Below, in pieces: positions 34,236 through 42,855 of a stretch of 64,000 bases of DNA. Source of the DNA: Clostridium pascui (lineage in GTDB: Bacteria; Bacillota; Clostridia; Clostridiales; Clostridiaceae); assembly GCF_016908015.1 (NCBI RefSeq), contig NZ_JAFBDB010000001.1, forward strand, positions 124,001-188,000, given 5' to 3'. The notes beneath the pieces are model-generated. The model made no database searches, was not told the origin of the DNA, and was given only the letters and a program-made list of their open reading frames with translations. The stretch's first letter is position 1; every line of letters starts with the position of its first letter. The position numbers were made by a program, and so were the translations under genes.

Positions 34236-34265
34236 ACTTGCCACGTGGGTGGCACGAGGCAAGTT

Positions 34266-34306
34266 AAAAATAACTGCATTGGTATTATACCGATGCAGTT
34301 ATTTTT
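34266..34306 (+). terminator. Intrinsic terminator after the cell-wall protein
   Basis: AAAAATAACTGCAT-13 nt-ATGCAGTTATTTTT, a perfect 14-bp stem whose second arm supplies the T run. A separate hairpin AACTTGCC/GGCAAGTT (34235-34265) lies just before it. Confidence 0.92.
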
Positions 34307-34473
34307 ATAGGGTAAATTACATTTTATGTTCTACTTTAATAGCGTGTGTTATTGTGGTAGTTAATAAATAGTTTTAATGCTATTTCAAAATGAATGCAGT
34401 GCTGCAAAAGGGTATTTTAACCTGATTTATGCGTAGCATCAATAAAAATATAATATAACCCGATAAAAATTTA

Positions 34474-34502
34474 TTGATAAACAATAAATGATATGCTATT
34501 CT
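34474..34502 (+). promoter_or_regulatory. Probable promoter of the DUF2975/HTH pair
   Basis: TTGATA (34474-34479), 17-bp spacer, TATTCT (34497-34502), ending 31 bp before the ATG at 34534. Confidence 0.5.
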
Positions 34503-34533
34503 ATATACATAAATTAAAAGAGAGGTGCTTTTT

Positions 34534-35010
34534 ATGAAACAATATTCAACTATTTTCTTAAGGATAGCTGTGATTATTATTGGAATTCCGGTGCTTGCTT
34601 TGTGTATATTTGGCTTGTATTGGTTAACTAAAAATCCAGTAAATATCAATTATGCTCATATACTTTATCCTGTAATAATAGGTATATATGTATCAACTAT
34701 ACCGTTTTTCGGTGCTCTATATCAGGCTTTAAGACTTTTGAGTTATATTGACAAGAATAAAGCTTTTTCGGAACTATCTGTAAAAGCCTTAAGGAATATA
34801 AAATACTGTGCAAATATAATCAGTATCGTGTATGTTGTAATTCTGCCATTCGTTTATATTTTAGCAGAGAAAGACGATGCCCCAGGTCTCATAGTAATGG
34901 GAATGGTTCCAATTTTTGCTTCAATGGCTATAGCAGTGTTTGCTGCTGTTCTTCAAAGACTCTTGCAAGATGCTATTGATATAAAATCAGAAAATGATTT
35001 AACAGTGTGA
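34534..35010 (+). CDS. DUF2975 membrane protein
   Basis: A 158-residue protein with four membrane helices (about 8-30, 42-64, 90-110, 118-142). Characteristic blocks are FFGALYQALRLLSYIDKNKA (the ALYQ..RLL..I....AFS motif) and VLQRLLQDAIDIKSENDLTV at the end. DUF2975 proteins are nearly always followed by a short YozG-like HTH gene, as here. The pair is proposed to be a membrane sensor with its regulator, or a toxin-antitoxin-like unit, but no biochemical role is settled. The start is the ATG after AGAGAGGTGC. Confidence 0.88.
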   Translation: MKQYSTIFLRIAVIIIGIPVLALCIFGLYWLTKNPVNINYAHILYPVIIGIYVSTIPFFGALYQALRLLSYIDKNKAFSELSVKALRNIKYCANIISIVYVVILPFVYILAEKDDAPGLIVMGMVPIFASMAIAVFAAVLQRLLQDAIDIKSENDLTV

Positions 35011-35019
35011 GGTGATAAA

Positions 35020-35229
35020 ATGGCAATTATAATCAATATCGATGTGATGCTGGCTAAAAGAAAAATGAGTGTAACGGAACTTACAGAGAAGGTTGGAATA
35101 ACCATGGCAAACCTCTCTATACTAAAGAATGGAAAGGCAAAAGCTATTAGATTTTCAACTTTAGAGGCAATATGCAAAGCTTTGGACTGCCAACCGGGTG
35201 ATATTTTAGAATACAGAGATGATTCATAG
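35020..35229 (+). CDS. YozG-like XRE family regulator
   Basis: A 69-residue single-domain HTH protein (INIDVMLAKRKMSVTELTEK, VGITMANLSILKNGKAKAIR, STLEAICKALDCQPGDILEY). This is the Cro/C1-type small regulator that accompanies DUF2975 membrane proteins. It starts 9 bp after the DUF2975 stop with the ribosome site TGAGGTGA, so translation is likely coupled. It probably represses the promoter at 34474. Confidence 0.9.
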   Translation: MAIIINIDVMLAKRKMSVTELTEKVGITMANLSILKNGKAKAIRFSTLEAICKALDCQPGDILEYRDDS

Positions 35230-35305
35230 ATGTGCTAAGGGACGTTTGGCTTGGCACAGAGAACATGTTTTACTAATAAGTTTATCTAAGGTTGGGGGAA
35301 TTTAA

Positions 35306-35473
35306 TTGAGTTTAACAATAATTTTATTTTCTTTTTTAGTGATAACAGTTTTAGGGGTAATATTTGGTGTTTTAAGAAAGAATAAAGTGGTTGCAATTAT
35401 TTCATTAGTAAGCTGTATAGTGTTAATAATTTTTATGTTTTTTCTAATATTTGTGTTAATACCTTCTATGTAG
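35306..35473 (+). CDS. Small two-helix membrane protein, 55 aa
   Basis: A short gene starting at TTG, 6 bases after GGGGGA. The product is almost wholly hydrophobic: helix 1 about 3-22 (TIILFSFLVITVLGVIFGVL), a basic turn RKNKV, helix 2 about 29-54. This two-helix hairpin with a cytoplasmic positive loop is typical of small membrane regulators, immunity proteins and holin-like peptides, none of which I can favour. It lies after the DUF2975/HTH pair and may belong to it. Confidence 0.6.
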   Translation: MSLTIILFSFLVITVLGVIFGVLRKNKVVAIISLVSCIVLIIFMFFLIFVLIPSM

Positions 35474-35537
35474 ATTTAATTATTCTTAATTTTTGTTTCA
35501 AGTTTGTTCGAAATTTAAATGTTTTGAGAGGTAATGT

Positions 35538-36884
35538 ATGAAAATCAAATTGATTCAACCTGCAATGCTGCCCAGACCTATGGATACAAAATTAAAAACG
35601 AGAATGTCGCCTTCATTAGCATTACTTACAATAGCAAATCTTACACCCAAAGAGCATGAAGTTATTATTCAAAATGAAAATGTTGAAAGGATAGATTTTG
35701 ACGAGCCTGTGGATTTGGTAGCAATATCTGTCACTGTAGATGTTATGAATAGAGCAGCGGAAATATCAAAGGAGTTTAATAACCGAGGCGTTACAGTAAT
35801 TGCAGGAGGTATACATATTACGGCAGACCCAGAGGGAGTGATTGATAGTTTTGACGCAATATGTGTGGGGATGGCTGAGAGAGTTTGGATAAAAATTCTT
35901 AAGGATAAAGAAGAAAATTCACTTAAGAAGATATACTATGACATGAGAAATATTGACGGGAGTGAAATAGTATCACCTAGCTATAACGTTATTGATAATA
36001 AAAAGTATTTATATACAAATATAATTAGTACAAGCAGAGGATGTCCTTTTAAGTGCGATTTTTGCTATAATAGCTGCAAAGATACACTTAAAACTTATAT
36101 TAACAGACCTATAGAGGATGTAATTAAAGATATAAATGCATTAAAAACAAGGCATATAATGTTTATTGATGATAATTTTATTGGGGATCCTAAGTGGACA
36201 AAAAAATTATTAAAGGAAATAAAACCTCTTAAACTAAAATGGAATGCAGCAGTTACCTCTAATATAGTGGATATGCCTGAATTGCTAGATGAAATGAAGG
36301 AAGCTGGTTGTCAAAGTTTATTTATAGGTTTTGAAAGTATAAATAGTAAATCGATAGATAGTGTTCATAAGGTGCAGAATAGTGTAAAGAGATATGAGAA
36401 ACTTGTAGATGAAATTCATAAAAGGGGAATAATGATAAATGCAAGTTTTGTTTTTGGATTAGATGAAGATGAGACTTCAGTATTTAAGAATACATTGGAA
36501 TGGATAGTTAAAAATAAGATAGAAACGGTAACCTCACATATCCTTACCCCATATCCTGGTACAAAGTTATACTCATCATTAATAGAGGAAAATAGAATTG
36601 TAGATTTTAATTTGTCAAATTATAATACTGCCCATGTAGTATATAAACCCAAGAATATGACATCAGAAGAATTATATAATGGCTATCTATGGATATATAA
36701 AGAGGTATACACCTTTAAAAATATAATGAAAAGATTACCAAAGTCTAAAAAGCAATGGGTTCCATTTCTAGCATTTAACTTCTTTTATAGGAAGTTTGGA
36801 AAGCTCACTGAATTATTGTGCAGCATAATTTCTTTTAAGAATACAGGGAGATTTTTTAGATGGCTAGCTTATTTTATAAAGTAG
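35538..36884 (+). CDS. B12-binding-domain radical SAM protein
   Basis: A 448-residue enzyme. Residues 1-140 resemble a cobalamin-binding fold (VDLVAISVTVDVMNRAAEIS, TVIAGGIHITADPEGV), although the usual His of DxHxxG is not apparent. The radical SAM cluster motif CPFKCDFC lies at about residue 176. It is followed by the HIMFIDDNFIGD and CQSLFIGFESIN blocks and a DUF4070-like C-terminus. Relatives act in lipid, hopanoid, bacteriochlorophyll or antibiotic methyl/cyclisation chemistry. It stands alone, so no substrate is suggested. Confidence 0.88.
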   Translation: MKIKLIQPAMLPRPMDTKLKTRMSPSLALLTIANLTPKEHEVIIQNENVERIDFDEPVDLVAISVTVDVMNRAAEISKEFNNRGVTVIAGGIHITADPEGVIDSFDAICVGMAERVWIKILKDKEENSLKKIYYDMRNIDGSEIVSPSYNVIDNKKYLYTNIISTSRGCPFKCDFCYNSCKDTLKTYINRPIEDVIKDINALKTRHIMFIDDNFIGDPKWTKKLLKEIKPLKLKWNAAVTSNIVDMPELLDEMKEAGCQSLFIGFESINSKSIDSVHKVQNSVKRYEKLVDEIHKRGIMINASFVFGLDEDETSVFKNTLEWIVKNKIETVTSHILTPYPGTKLYSSLIEENRIVDFNLSNYNTAHVVYKPKNMTSEELYNGYLWIYKEVYTFKNIMKRLPKSKKQWVPFLAFNFFYRKFGKLTELLCSIISFKNTGRFFRWLAYFIK

Positions 36885-36901
36885 ATTTAGAGAAAATAAC
36901 A

Positions 36902-37160
36902 TTGACATTTAGATTAAAATTATAATATATTATAAGAGATAGATTTCAAAGAAGAGAGGTATTTTTGTGAGTGTCTAGTATCTAAAATAGTTAATTTAAT
37001 ATTAATTCCAAAAAATGGGGCTTTATTATGCCTTTATTTCTGATGGAATTAATTTGTACTATTGAAGATACAAGTCCACGAATTTACTTTAAAGAGGTAA
37101 TTAAAATTACCTTTATTAATTGTTGAATTTTAAGCTGTGGAGGTGTCCATGGCTTTTTTT
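36902..37160 (+). ncRNA. Candidate structured RNA or leader upstream of mutS2-like gene
   Basis: A promoter-like TTGACA (36902-36907), 18-bp spacer and TATATT (36926-36931) are followed by about 220 bp with no credible gene. The stretch contains a 10-bp hairpin ATTAATTCCA/TGGAATTAAT (37001-37010, 37044-37053) enclosing a GGC/GCC stem. A palindromic stem AGGTAATT/AATTACCT follows near 37094-37112. An intrinsic terminator AAGCTGTGGA-GGTG-TCCATGGCTT plus T run (37132-37160) closes it, 79 bp before the mutS2-like ATG. It is either an independent small RNA or an attenuating leader. No known riboswitch consensus was recognised. Confidence 0.5.
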
Positions 37161-37238
37161 ATTATACAAAATCTAGAAATCTATCAAGATTTCGTTGGCT
37201 TGTAGTGTAATAAAAGAAAGCAAGGAAGGGTTATTGAT

Positions 37239-39125
37239 ATGAATAAAGAAACATTAGAAAAATTACATTACTATGAGTTAAAAGAAATAATAAAAGGATA
37301 TTGCGTTAGCGGATTAGGAAAAATATTAATTGATAAATTAGAGCCAAGCAGCAACATGAAAATTGTAAATCAAAGATTAAATGAAACATCAGAGGGAAGA
37401 GCATTAATAGATGCTTCTTACCATATGCCATTAAAGGGGATTTTTAATGTACTGCCTCTTATTGATAAGATTGAAAAGGGAGCATCTTTAGAGGCAGCTG
37501 ATTTAACTATGATGTCAAACTTTTTAAGTGGATGCAGAAAAGTAAAGCTGTTTATTAAGGATAAAGACGGGTATGCACCTACGTTAAGCGCCTATGGAGA
37601 AAATATTTCTGATTTAAGTTACATTGAAGATGAAATAAATATTTCAATTAAAGGAAGCATGGTTGACTCAAATGCCAGTAAAGAATTAAAGAAAATAAGA
37701 AGATATATTGATATATGTGAAGGCAAGATAAAGGAGAAACTAGACAAATTCCTTAGGAGCAGTGAAAATAAAGAATATATTCAAGAATTCTTTATCAGCC
37801 AGCGTAATGGGAAATATACCATTCCTATTAAGGCAGCATATAAAAATCAAGTTCAAGGAACAGTTGTTGAAGCATCTTCGAAGGGAAGTACTGTTTTTAT
37901 AGAGCCAAATACTATATCAAAGTATACCAGTGAACTAAATATATTAAAGGCAGAAGAAGCTGTTGAGGAATATAGAATATTAGCTACTTTAACAGATATG
38001 CTTTTTCAGAGAATAAAAGATTTAAAGATAAATATTGAGGTTATATCCGAGTACGATATGATTCTGGCAAAGGCTAAATACAGCAAGGACATACATGGAA
38101 TTAAGCCTAAGTTAAATGATCATGGATATATTAAAATAATTAAAGCAAAATATCCTTTAATTAAGAACAGCGTACCTTTGGATTTTGAAATTGGTAAAAG
38201 CTACAGGGGATTAATAATAACAGGACCCAATGCAGGGGGTAAAACTGTAGTGTTAAAAACAATTGGACTCCTCACATTAGCAGTGCAGTCTGGATTTCAT
38301 ATTGAATCAGCAGAAGGTACAGAGCTTTCAATATTTAACAATGTGTTTGTTGATATAGGAGATAATCAAAGTGTTGAAAATGCTTTAAGTACATTCTCAT
38401 CACATGTAAAGAACTTAGCTGAAATAATAAAAAAAAGCACAAATTCAACATTATTATTGTTTGATGAAATTGGCAGCGGAACAGAACCTAATGAAGGATC
38501 AGCTTTAGCCATTGCAATACTAGAGGATCTATATCATAAGGGATGTATAACTATAGCAACCACCCATTATGGAGAAATAAAAAATTTTTCAAAGGAACAC
38601 CCTGATTTTGAAAATGCAGCTATGGAATTTGAAAAAGATACTCTTGAGCCACTATATAAGCTTAGTATTGGAAAGGTAGGAGATAGTAATGCCTTATATA
38701 TTTCGAAGAAGATGGGAATATATGACTCAATAATAAGTAGAGCAAGGGAATATATTAATACTAAAAATTATAATTATAGTCTCATAAAAGATAGTAAGAG
38801 CATTAAAGGTAAAGAGGAAGAGGAAGCTGAAAATTTATATGAATACTCTATAGGAGATAAGATTACTCTTTTAGAAAATAATGAGTCTGCCATTGTATAT
38901 AAAGAAAGAGACAGATTAAATAATGTAACAGTACTCTATAACAATGAATTTATTGAAGTTAATTATAAGAGAATGAAACTAGAACTAAAGGCAAGTGATC
39001 TTTATCCAGGGGGTTATGATTTAAATCAGTTATTTGTAAGTTATAAGGAAAGAAAATTGGAAAGAGATATTGAAAGAGGTTCTAAAAAAGCATTGAAGAA
39101 AATAAGAAAACAAAGCTTAAAATGA
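37239..39125 (+). CDS. MutS2-like ATPase lacking the Smr domain
   Basis: A 628-residue MutS-family protein. The N-terminal lever/core (KLHYYELKEIIKGYCVSGLG, SNASKELKKIRRYIDICEGK) and clamp (IQEFFISQRNGKYTIPIKAA) follow MutS2 order. The ATPase has Walker A GPNAGGKTVVLKT (about 331), an FSSH motif and Walker B LLLFDEIGSGTEPNEGSAL, then TTHYGEIK. After the ATPase only a short KOW-like and basic tail remains (ending KKALKKIRKQSLK); the Smr nuclease domain of standard MutS2 (about 780 residues) is missing. It is probably a paralogue acting on recombination intermediates or collided ribosomes without its own nuclease. Confidence 0.88.
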   Translation: MNKETLEKLHYYELKEIIKGYCVSGLGKILIDKLEPSSNMKIVNQRLNETSEGRALIDASYHMPLKGIFNVLPLIDKIEKGASLEAADLTMMSNFLSGCRKVKLFIKDKDGYAPTLSAYGENISDLSYIEDEINISIKGSMVDSNASKELKKIRRYIDICEGKIKEKLDKFLRSSENKEYIQEFFISQRNGKYTIPIKAAYKNQVQGTVVEASSKGSTVFIEPNTISKYTSELNILKAEEAVEEYRILATLTDMLFQRIKDLKINIEVISEYDMILAKAKYSKDIHGIKPKLNDHGYIKIIKAKYPLIKNSVPLDFEIGKSYRGLIITGPNAGGKTVVLKTIGLLTLAVQSGFHIESAEGTELSIFNNVFVDIGDNQSVENALSTFSSHVKNLAEIIKKSTNSTLLLFDEIGSGTEPNEGSALAIAILEDLYHKGCITIATTHYGEIKNFSKEHPDFENAAMEFEKDTLEPLYKLSIGKVGDSNALYISKKMGIYDSIISRAREYINTKNYNYSLIKDSKSIKGKEEEEAENLYEYSIGDKITLLENNESAIVYKERDRLNNVTVLYNNEFIEVNYKRMKLELKASDLYPGGYDLNQLFVSYKERKLERDIERGSKKALKKIRKQSLK

Positions 39126-39187
39126 AGATGCAAAATATAAATCAAAGTAAAGTATAGTTTAAAGAAATTTTTAATGAGTCTTAGTAT

Positions 39188-39234
39188 AAAAACTTTAAAG
39201 GAAACTGAAGCACAGTTTTCTTTAAAGTTTTTTA
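39188..39234 (+). terminator. Intrinsic terminator after the mutS2-like gene
   Basis: AAAACTTTAAAGGAAACTG / CAGTTTTCTTTAAAGTTTTTT, long stem with a 5-nt loop and T run. Confidence 0.9.
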
Positions 39235-39372
39235 TTACTACTAATTTCTTAACATAGTAACTAATGCGGTAGTCACTCAGGTTCTTATTGATGTGTTATA
39301 CTATTAGGTATAAAATGGTAAATATCAATATAATTACTATATAAGACTTATTGAGTAAGAGGGAGTGTTAAT

Positions 39373-39867
39373 ATGAAGATTAGAAAAGCAGAACTTGAGG
39401 ATTTAAACATAATAGTAGACATCTTTAGAAATGCAATCAATGAAATGAATAATAATAACATAGATCAATGGGATGAGGTATACCCCACTAGTGAAATCCT
39501 TAAGGAAGATATATTAAAAAAAGAAATGTATGTTGGAATTAAGGAGGATGCAATTGTATCTGTTCTAGTGGTTAACAATGAATATGACGAGCAGTATAAA
39601 AATGGAGATTGGAAATATGATGATGAAAACTTTGTAGTAGTGCATAGATTATGTGTTAAACCAATTTATCAAAATAAAAAGATAGGACAGGCTACAATGC
39701 TTATGATTGAAGAGCTATTGAAGAAGGAAGAAATAGAGTCCATTAGATTAGATGCTTTTTCTCTAAATCCATATGCATTAAAAATGTATGAAGCACTTGG
39801 ATACCAAAAGGTTGGAGAAACAAATTGGAGAAAAGGATTGTTTTATTTACTTGAAAAGAAACTATAA
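39373..39867 (+). CDS. GNAT family N-acetyltransferase
   Basis: A 164-residue acetyltransferase of standard GNAT length. N-terminal IRKAELEDLNIIVDIFRNAI is followed by the acetyl-CoA loop QNKKIGQATMLMIEELLKKE (a Q.K.IGQA variant of Q/RxxGxG/A). Strand-helix DAFSLNPYALKMYEALGYQK then closes the fold. The acidic, Asp-rich central loop (YDEQYKNGDWKYDDENFVV) is typical of members acting on small amines or drugs. It is monocistronic by spacing, and the substrate is unknown. Confidence 0.85.
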   Translation: MKIRKAELEDLNIIVDIFRNAINEMNNNNIDQWDEVYPTSEILKEDILKKEMYVGIKEDAIVSVLVVNNEYDEQYKNGDWKYDDENFVVVHRLCVKPIYQNKKIGQATMLMIEELLKKEEIESIRLDAFSLNPYALKMYEALGYQKVGETNWRKGLFYLLEKKL

Positions 39868-39916
39868 GTTGTGCTGATATAAATAACTTATATTAATTAG
39901 ATAGGTAGGTGGAATA

Positions 39917-40432
39917 GTGAATTGTACTCCAAAAGGTAAAGTTTTTAAATATATGGCTTATATAGCAATAATAAATATAGTGCTAATAATTTTGTACTTA
40001 ACAAGTAGAATTGTAATAAACAAGTGGCACTTGGCCTTAAGAGGGTGGGTTGGCATTTTATATATGACTAACATTATAGTTTTAGCAGTTATTAGTATAA
40101 TGTTTATTAATAAATTATTATCCTTAAACCTATATTCAAAAATTAAGAATGCTGTCATGCAAAAAACTATAAAGGTTATATCATTAGTAATTACAGCAAT
40201 TATTATAATTAGCACTTGTTTATATGGATTACTCCTGTTTAGCTTTACTTATGCACCAGAGCATGTTGTATATCATGATTCACAAAAGGTAATAGCAAAA
40301 GTTTCGTCTTATGGGTTCCATCATTCAAGGGTTGATTTTTATGAACCAATAAACTTATTTTTTATGAGAAAATCCAATATTGAAAGTGAGATATATGATG
40401 GAAGTTATGATAGATATAAAAAAGATAATTAG
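39917..40432 (+). CDS. Membrane protein of unknown function, 171 aa
   Basis: It starts at GTG after AGGTAGGTGG. Three membrane helices are clear (about 12-33, 45-65, 85-112). They are followed by an outside or peripheral segment (FTYAPEHVVYHDSQKVIAKV, SSYGFHHSRVDFYEPINLFF) that ends in a charged tail. The FTYAPEHVVY...GFHHS.V.FYE pattern recurs in small Firmicute membrane proteins of unknown role. No catalytic motif is seen. It is separated from its neighbours by more than 50 bp on the left and almost 200 bp on the right. Confidence 0.6.
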   Translation: MNCTPKGKVFKYMAYIAIINIVLIILYLTSRIVINKWHLALRGWVGILYMTNIIVLAVISIMFINKLLSLNLYSKIKNAVMQKTIKVISLVITAIIIISTCLYGLLLFSFTYAPEHVVYHDSQKVIAKVSSYGFHHSRVDFYEPINLFFMRKSNIESEIYDGSYDRYKKDN

Positions 40433-40629
40433 AGAAAGATATATTAACAAATGAAATAATAAACTTAAATTATAGTAAGTAACATTTATTATAAATAAAT
40501 TTATCAGAAAACATGCATAAAAGAGCAAATAAAAGCAAAAAATCATTAACAAAGTGGCAAATAAGTGATATTATTATAATATGTAATAAAAACTATGGTA
40601 AAGGCACAAATGAAGGGGGCTTTAATAAA

Positions 40630-41400
40630 ATGTTTGCAGAAGAACGCCGGGAGCTTATACTCTCCAAGGTAAAGACATTAGGAAGGGTATTTGCAAAAGA
40701 CCTGGCGGAAGAGCTTAAAGTCTCAATAGATACCATAAGAAGAGACCTTACAGCAATGGAGAAAAGCGGACTTTTAAAAAGAACTCATGGCGGTGCAGTG
40801 CCCTTATCTAAGGTTAGAAGGCTCCCAATGGATGAAAAAATTAGATATGGAGAGGGAACAGAGCATCAAAATGCTGTTGCCAAATTAGCTGCAGCTTATA
40901 TAGAGCAAGGTGATACTGTATTTATAGGTGGAGCCAGCATTCATTATGTTTTATTAAAATATCTGCCTTTGAACATAAGCTACACAATAATTACTAATTC
41001 ACTTACAATTGCAGAAAAGCTTAAAAGTTTAAGTAACGTTGAAACCTACATAGTATGTGGGAAGATAAAAAGTGAAGAAGGAATGGTTGATGCTTTAGCA
41101 ACTGACTTTGTAAAGAACTTGAGAATTGATATAGCTTTTTTAACTGGCGGAGGAATTTCTGCGAGACATGGATTAAGCAGCTCTACACCGGAAGGAGCCA
41201 TTTTTCAAAGGACGGTAGCAGAGGTGTCGCGTAGAAGAATATGCCTTGCAAATTTTGATAAAGTAGGTACCGAATTTTTTTCAAAGACAGTTGATGTAAA
41301 AGATCTTGATATACTAATTACAGATTGGGAAGCACCAGAGGAAGAAATTGAGGAAATTCAGAAGCTTGGAGTAAAGGTTTTAATAGCAAAAGAAATATAA
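40630..41400 (+). CDS. DeoR/GlpR family sugar-metabolism regulator
   Basis: A 256-residue repressor starting at the ATG after GAAGGGGGC; a longer frame upstream has no ribosome site. The N-terminal HTH (ERRELILSKVKTLGRVFAKD, LAEELKVSIDTIRRDLTAME) and GLLKRTHGGAVP are the DeoR signature. The C-terminus is the sugar-phosphate-isomerase-like sensor domain (ITNSLTIAEKLKSL, LTGGGISARHGLSSSTPEGA). Such proteins respond to phosphorylated sugars. It lies 22 bp before the DegT aminotransferase gene with no other sugar gene in the unit, which is unusual for this family. Confidence 0.9.
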   Translation: MFAEERRELILSKVKTLGRVFAKDLAEELKVSIDTIRRDLTAMEKSGLLKRTHGGAVPLSKVRRLPMDEKIRYGEGTEHQNAVAKLAAAYIEQGDTVFIGGASIHYVLLKYLPLNISYTIITNSLTIAEKLKSLSNVETYIVCGKIKSEEGMVDALATDFVKNLRIDIAFLTGGGISARHGLSSSTPEGAIFQRTVAEVSRRRICLANFDKVGTEFFSKTVDVKDLDILITDWEAPEEEIEEIQKLGVKVLIAKEI

Positions 41401-41422
41401 GTAATAAAAAGGAGATGTAAAA

Positions 41423-42544
41423 ATGAAAGTAAATTTTTATACTTCTCAAAGGGAATACCTTGAGAAAAAAGGTGAGTTTGACAGAGCAATTCAATCAGTT
41501 ATTGAAAAAGGAAATTTCATACTTGGAGAACCAGTGCAGCAGTTTGAAAAAGATATTCAGGAATACACAGGTGCAAAATATGCAATTGGAGTAGCTTCAG
41601 GTACCGATGCATTAATTATAGCATCAGACATACTTGGATTTAAGGATGGAAAGGAAGTTATAACTTCCCCTTTTACATTCCTAGCTTCCACATCATGTAT
41701 AACAAAACACAAGGGGAAACCTGTTTTTGTGGATATTGATGAAGACACCTTTGGAATAGATGTAAATAAAATTGAAGAGAAAATAAACAAGAACACAGTA
41801 GGAATACTACCAATACATTTATTTGACCAGATGCCAGATATGGATAAAATAATGGATATAGCAACAAAACACGATTTAAGAGTACTAGAAGATGCTGCAG
41901 AAGCTTTTGGAATGAGATGGAAAGGAAACGGCAGCGAGTATAAGCATTCTGGAACCATTGGAGATTTTGGGGTGTATTCATTCTTTCCAACTAAGACCCT
42001 TGGAGGTTACGGTGATGGCGGTATGATCGTAACTAACAATGAGGAATTAGCAAAGCTTGCAAAATATTTTAGAGTGCATGGTGCTTCAAAGAAATATCAC
42101 TATGACTTCATAGGCTATAACTCAAGATTAGATACGCTTCAAGCGGCTGTTTTATCAGTAAAATTAAAATATATAGACGAGGCCTTAAAGAAAAGAGATG
42201 AAATAGCTAAGTTATATATTGAAAGATTAAGTGATTGTGAAAATATTAAACTTCCTAAGGTTAAAGGTGATCAAAAGCAAGTTTATTATGTATTTAATAT
42301 ATTGGCTGAAAAAAGAGATGAATTAGCAGAGTACTTGAAGAAGAATGAAGTTGGCTACAGCATATATTATCCAATGCCTCTTCATATGCAGAAGTGTTTT
42401 GAGTACCTGGGATATAAAAAGGGAGATTTCCCAGTAGCTGAAAGGGTATCGGAGCAAATTATTGCACTTCCAATTTATCCTGAAATAACTACTGAAGAAG
42501 TTGAATTTGTATGCGAAACAATTAAGAAATTCTATAAAAAATAA
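41423..42544 (+). CDS. DegT/DnrJ/EryC1/StrS-family PLP aminotransferase
   Basis: A 373-residue PLP enzyme that usually makes amino sugars from nucleotide-linked keto sugars. The PLP lysine is in YSFFPTKTLGGYGDGG (about 188); the phosphate-binding Gly-Thr is in GVASGTDALIIA; the cofactor Asp is in RVLEDAAEAFG; and GYNSRLDTLQAA is the sugar-site block. C-terminal YYPMPLHMQKCFEYLGY is typical. It is probably co-transcribed with the DeoR regulator. No glycosyltransferase, nucleotide-sugar epimerase or dehydratase is nearby, so its substrate must be supplied from elsewhere. Confidence 0.9.
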   Translation: MKVNFYTSQREYLEKKGEFDRAIQSVIEKGNFILGEPVQQFEKDIQEYTGAKYAIGVASGTDALIIASDILGFKDGKEVITSPFTFLASTSCITKHKGKPVFVDIDEDTFGIDVNKIEEKINKNTVGILPIHLFDQMPDMDKIMDIATKHDLRVLEDAAEAFGMRWKGNGSEYKHSGTIGDFGVYSFFPTKTLGGYGDGGMIVTNNEELAKLAKYFRVHGASKKYHYDFIGYNSRLDTLQAAVLSVKLKYIDEALKKRDEIAKLYIERLSDCENIKLPKVKGDQKQVYYVFNILAEKRDELAEYLKKNEVGYSIYYPMPLHMQKCFEYLGYKKGDFPVAERVSEQIIALPIYPEITTEEVEFVCETIKKFYKK

Positions 42545-42601
42545 GTATAGACATTATAGGTACCCATGCGTAGCAAAGGTTCTTGAACAATCTGGTAAAA
42601 A

Positions 42602-42657
42602 AATGAGCATGAAAAGAATTTATATATATAAAAATTCTTTTCATGCTCATTTTTTTA
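42602..42657 (+). terminator. Strong intrinsic terminator
   Basis: AATGAGCATGAAAAGAATTT / AAATTCTTTTCATGCTCATT, an 18-20 bp perfect stem around an ATATATA tip, then TTTTTT. Ends the DeoR-DegT unit. Confidence 0.95.
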
Positions 42658-42855
42658 CGTTTTGTGCCATTAAGGTTGTATTTATTTTTTTAGTATGTAA
42701 AATATATATTGTAAAGTTAACTTGATTTTCAATTTAATAAAATGATTTCTATAAGTGTTAGTATTAGTAAAAAGCCAACGATATCGAAGGGTATGGAGAG
42801 AATATAAAAAACGTTTAAATTTTATTTTTTTGAATGTTTCAATATTGGAGGGTAT

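Noticed and set aside
34235-34265. Possible T-box motif (GGGTGGCACGA within the AACTTGCC/GGCAAGTT hairpin, followed by a terminator)
   Set aside because: It lies directly after a stop codon with no room for a specifier stem, and the next gene is a DUF2975 membrane protein rather than an amino-acid gene. The resemblance is to a short core only.
41557-41958. 133-codon minus-strand ORF inside the DegT gene
   Set aside because: Lies entirely opposite the conserved aminotransferase core and has no start signals.
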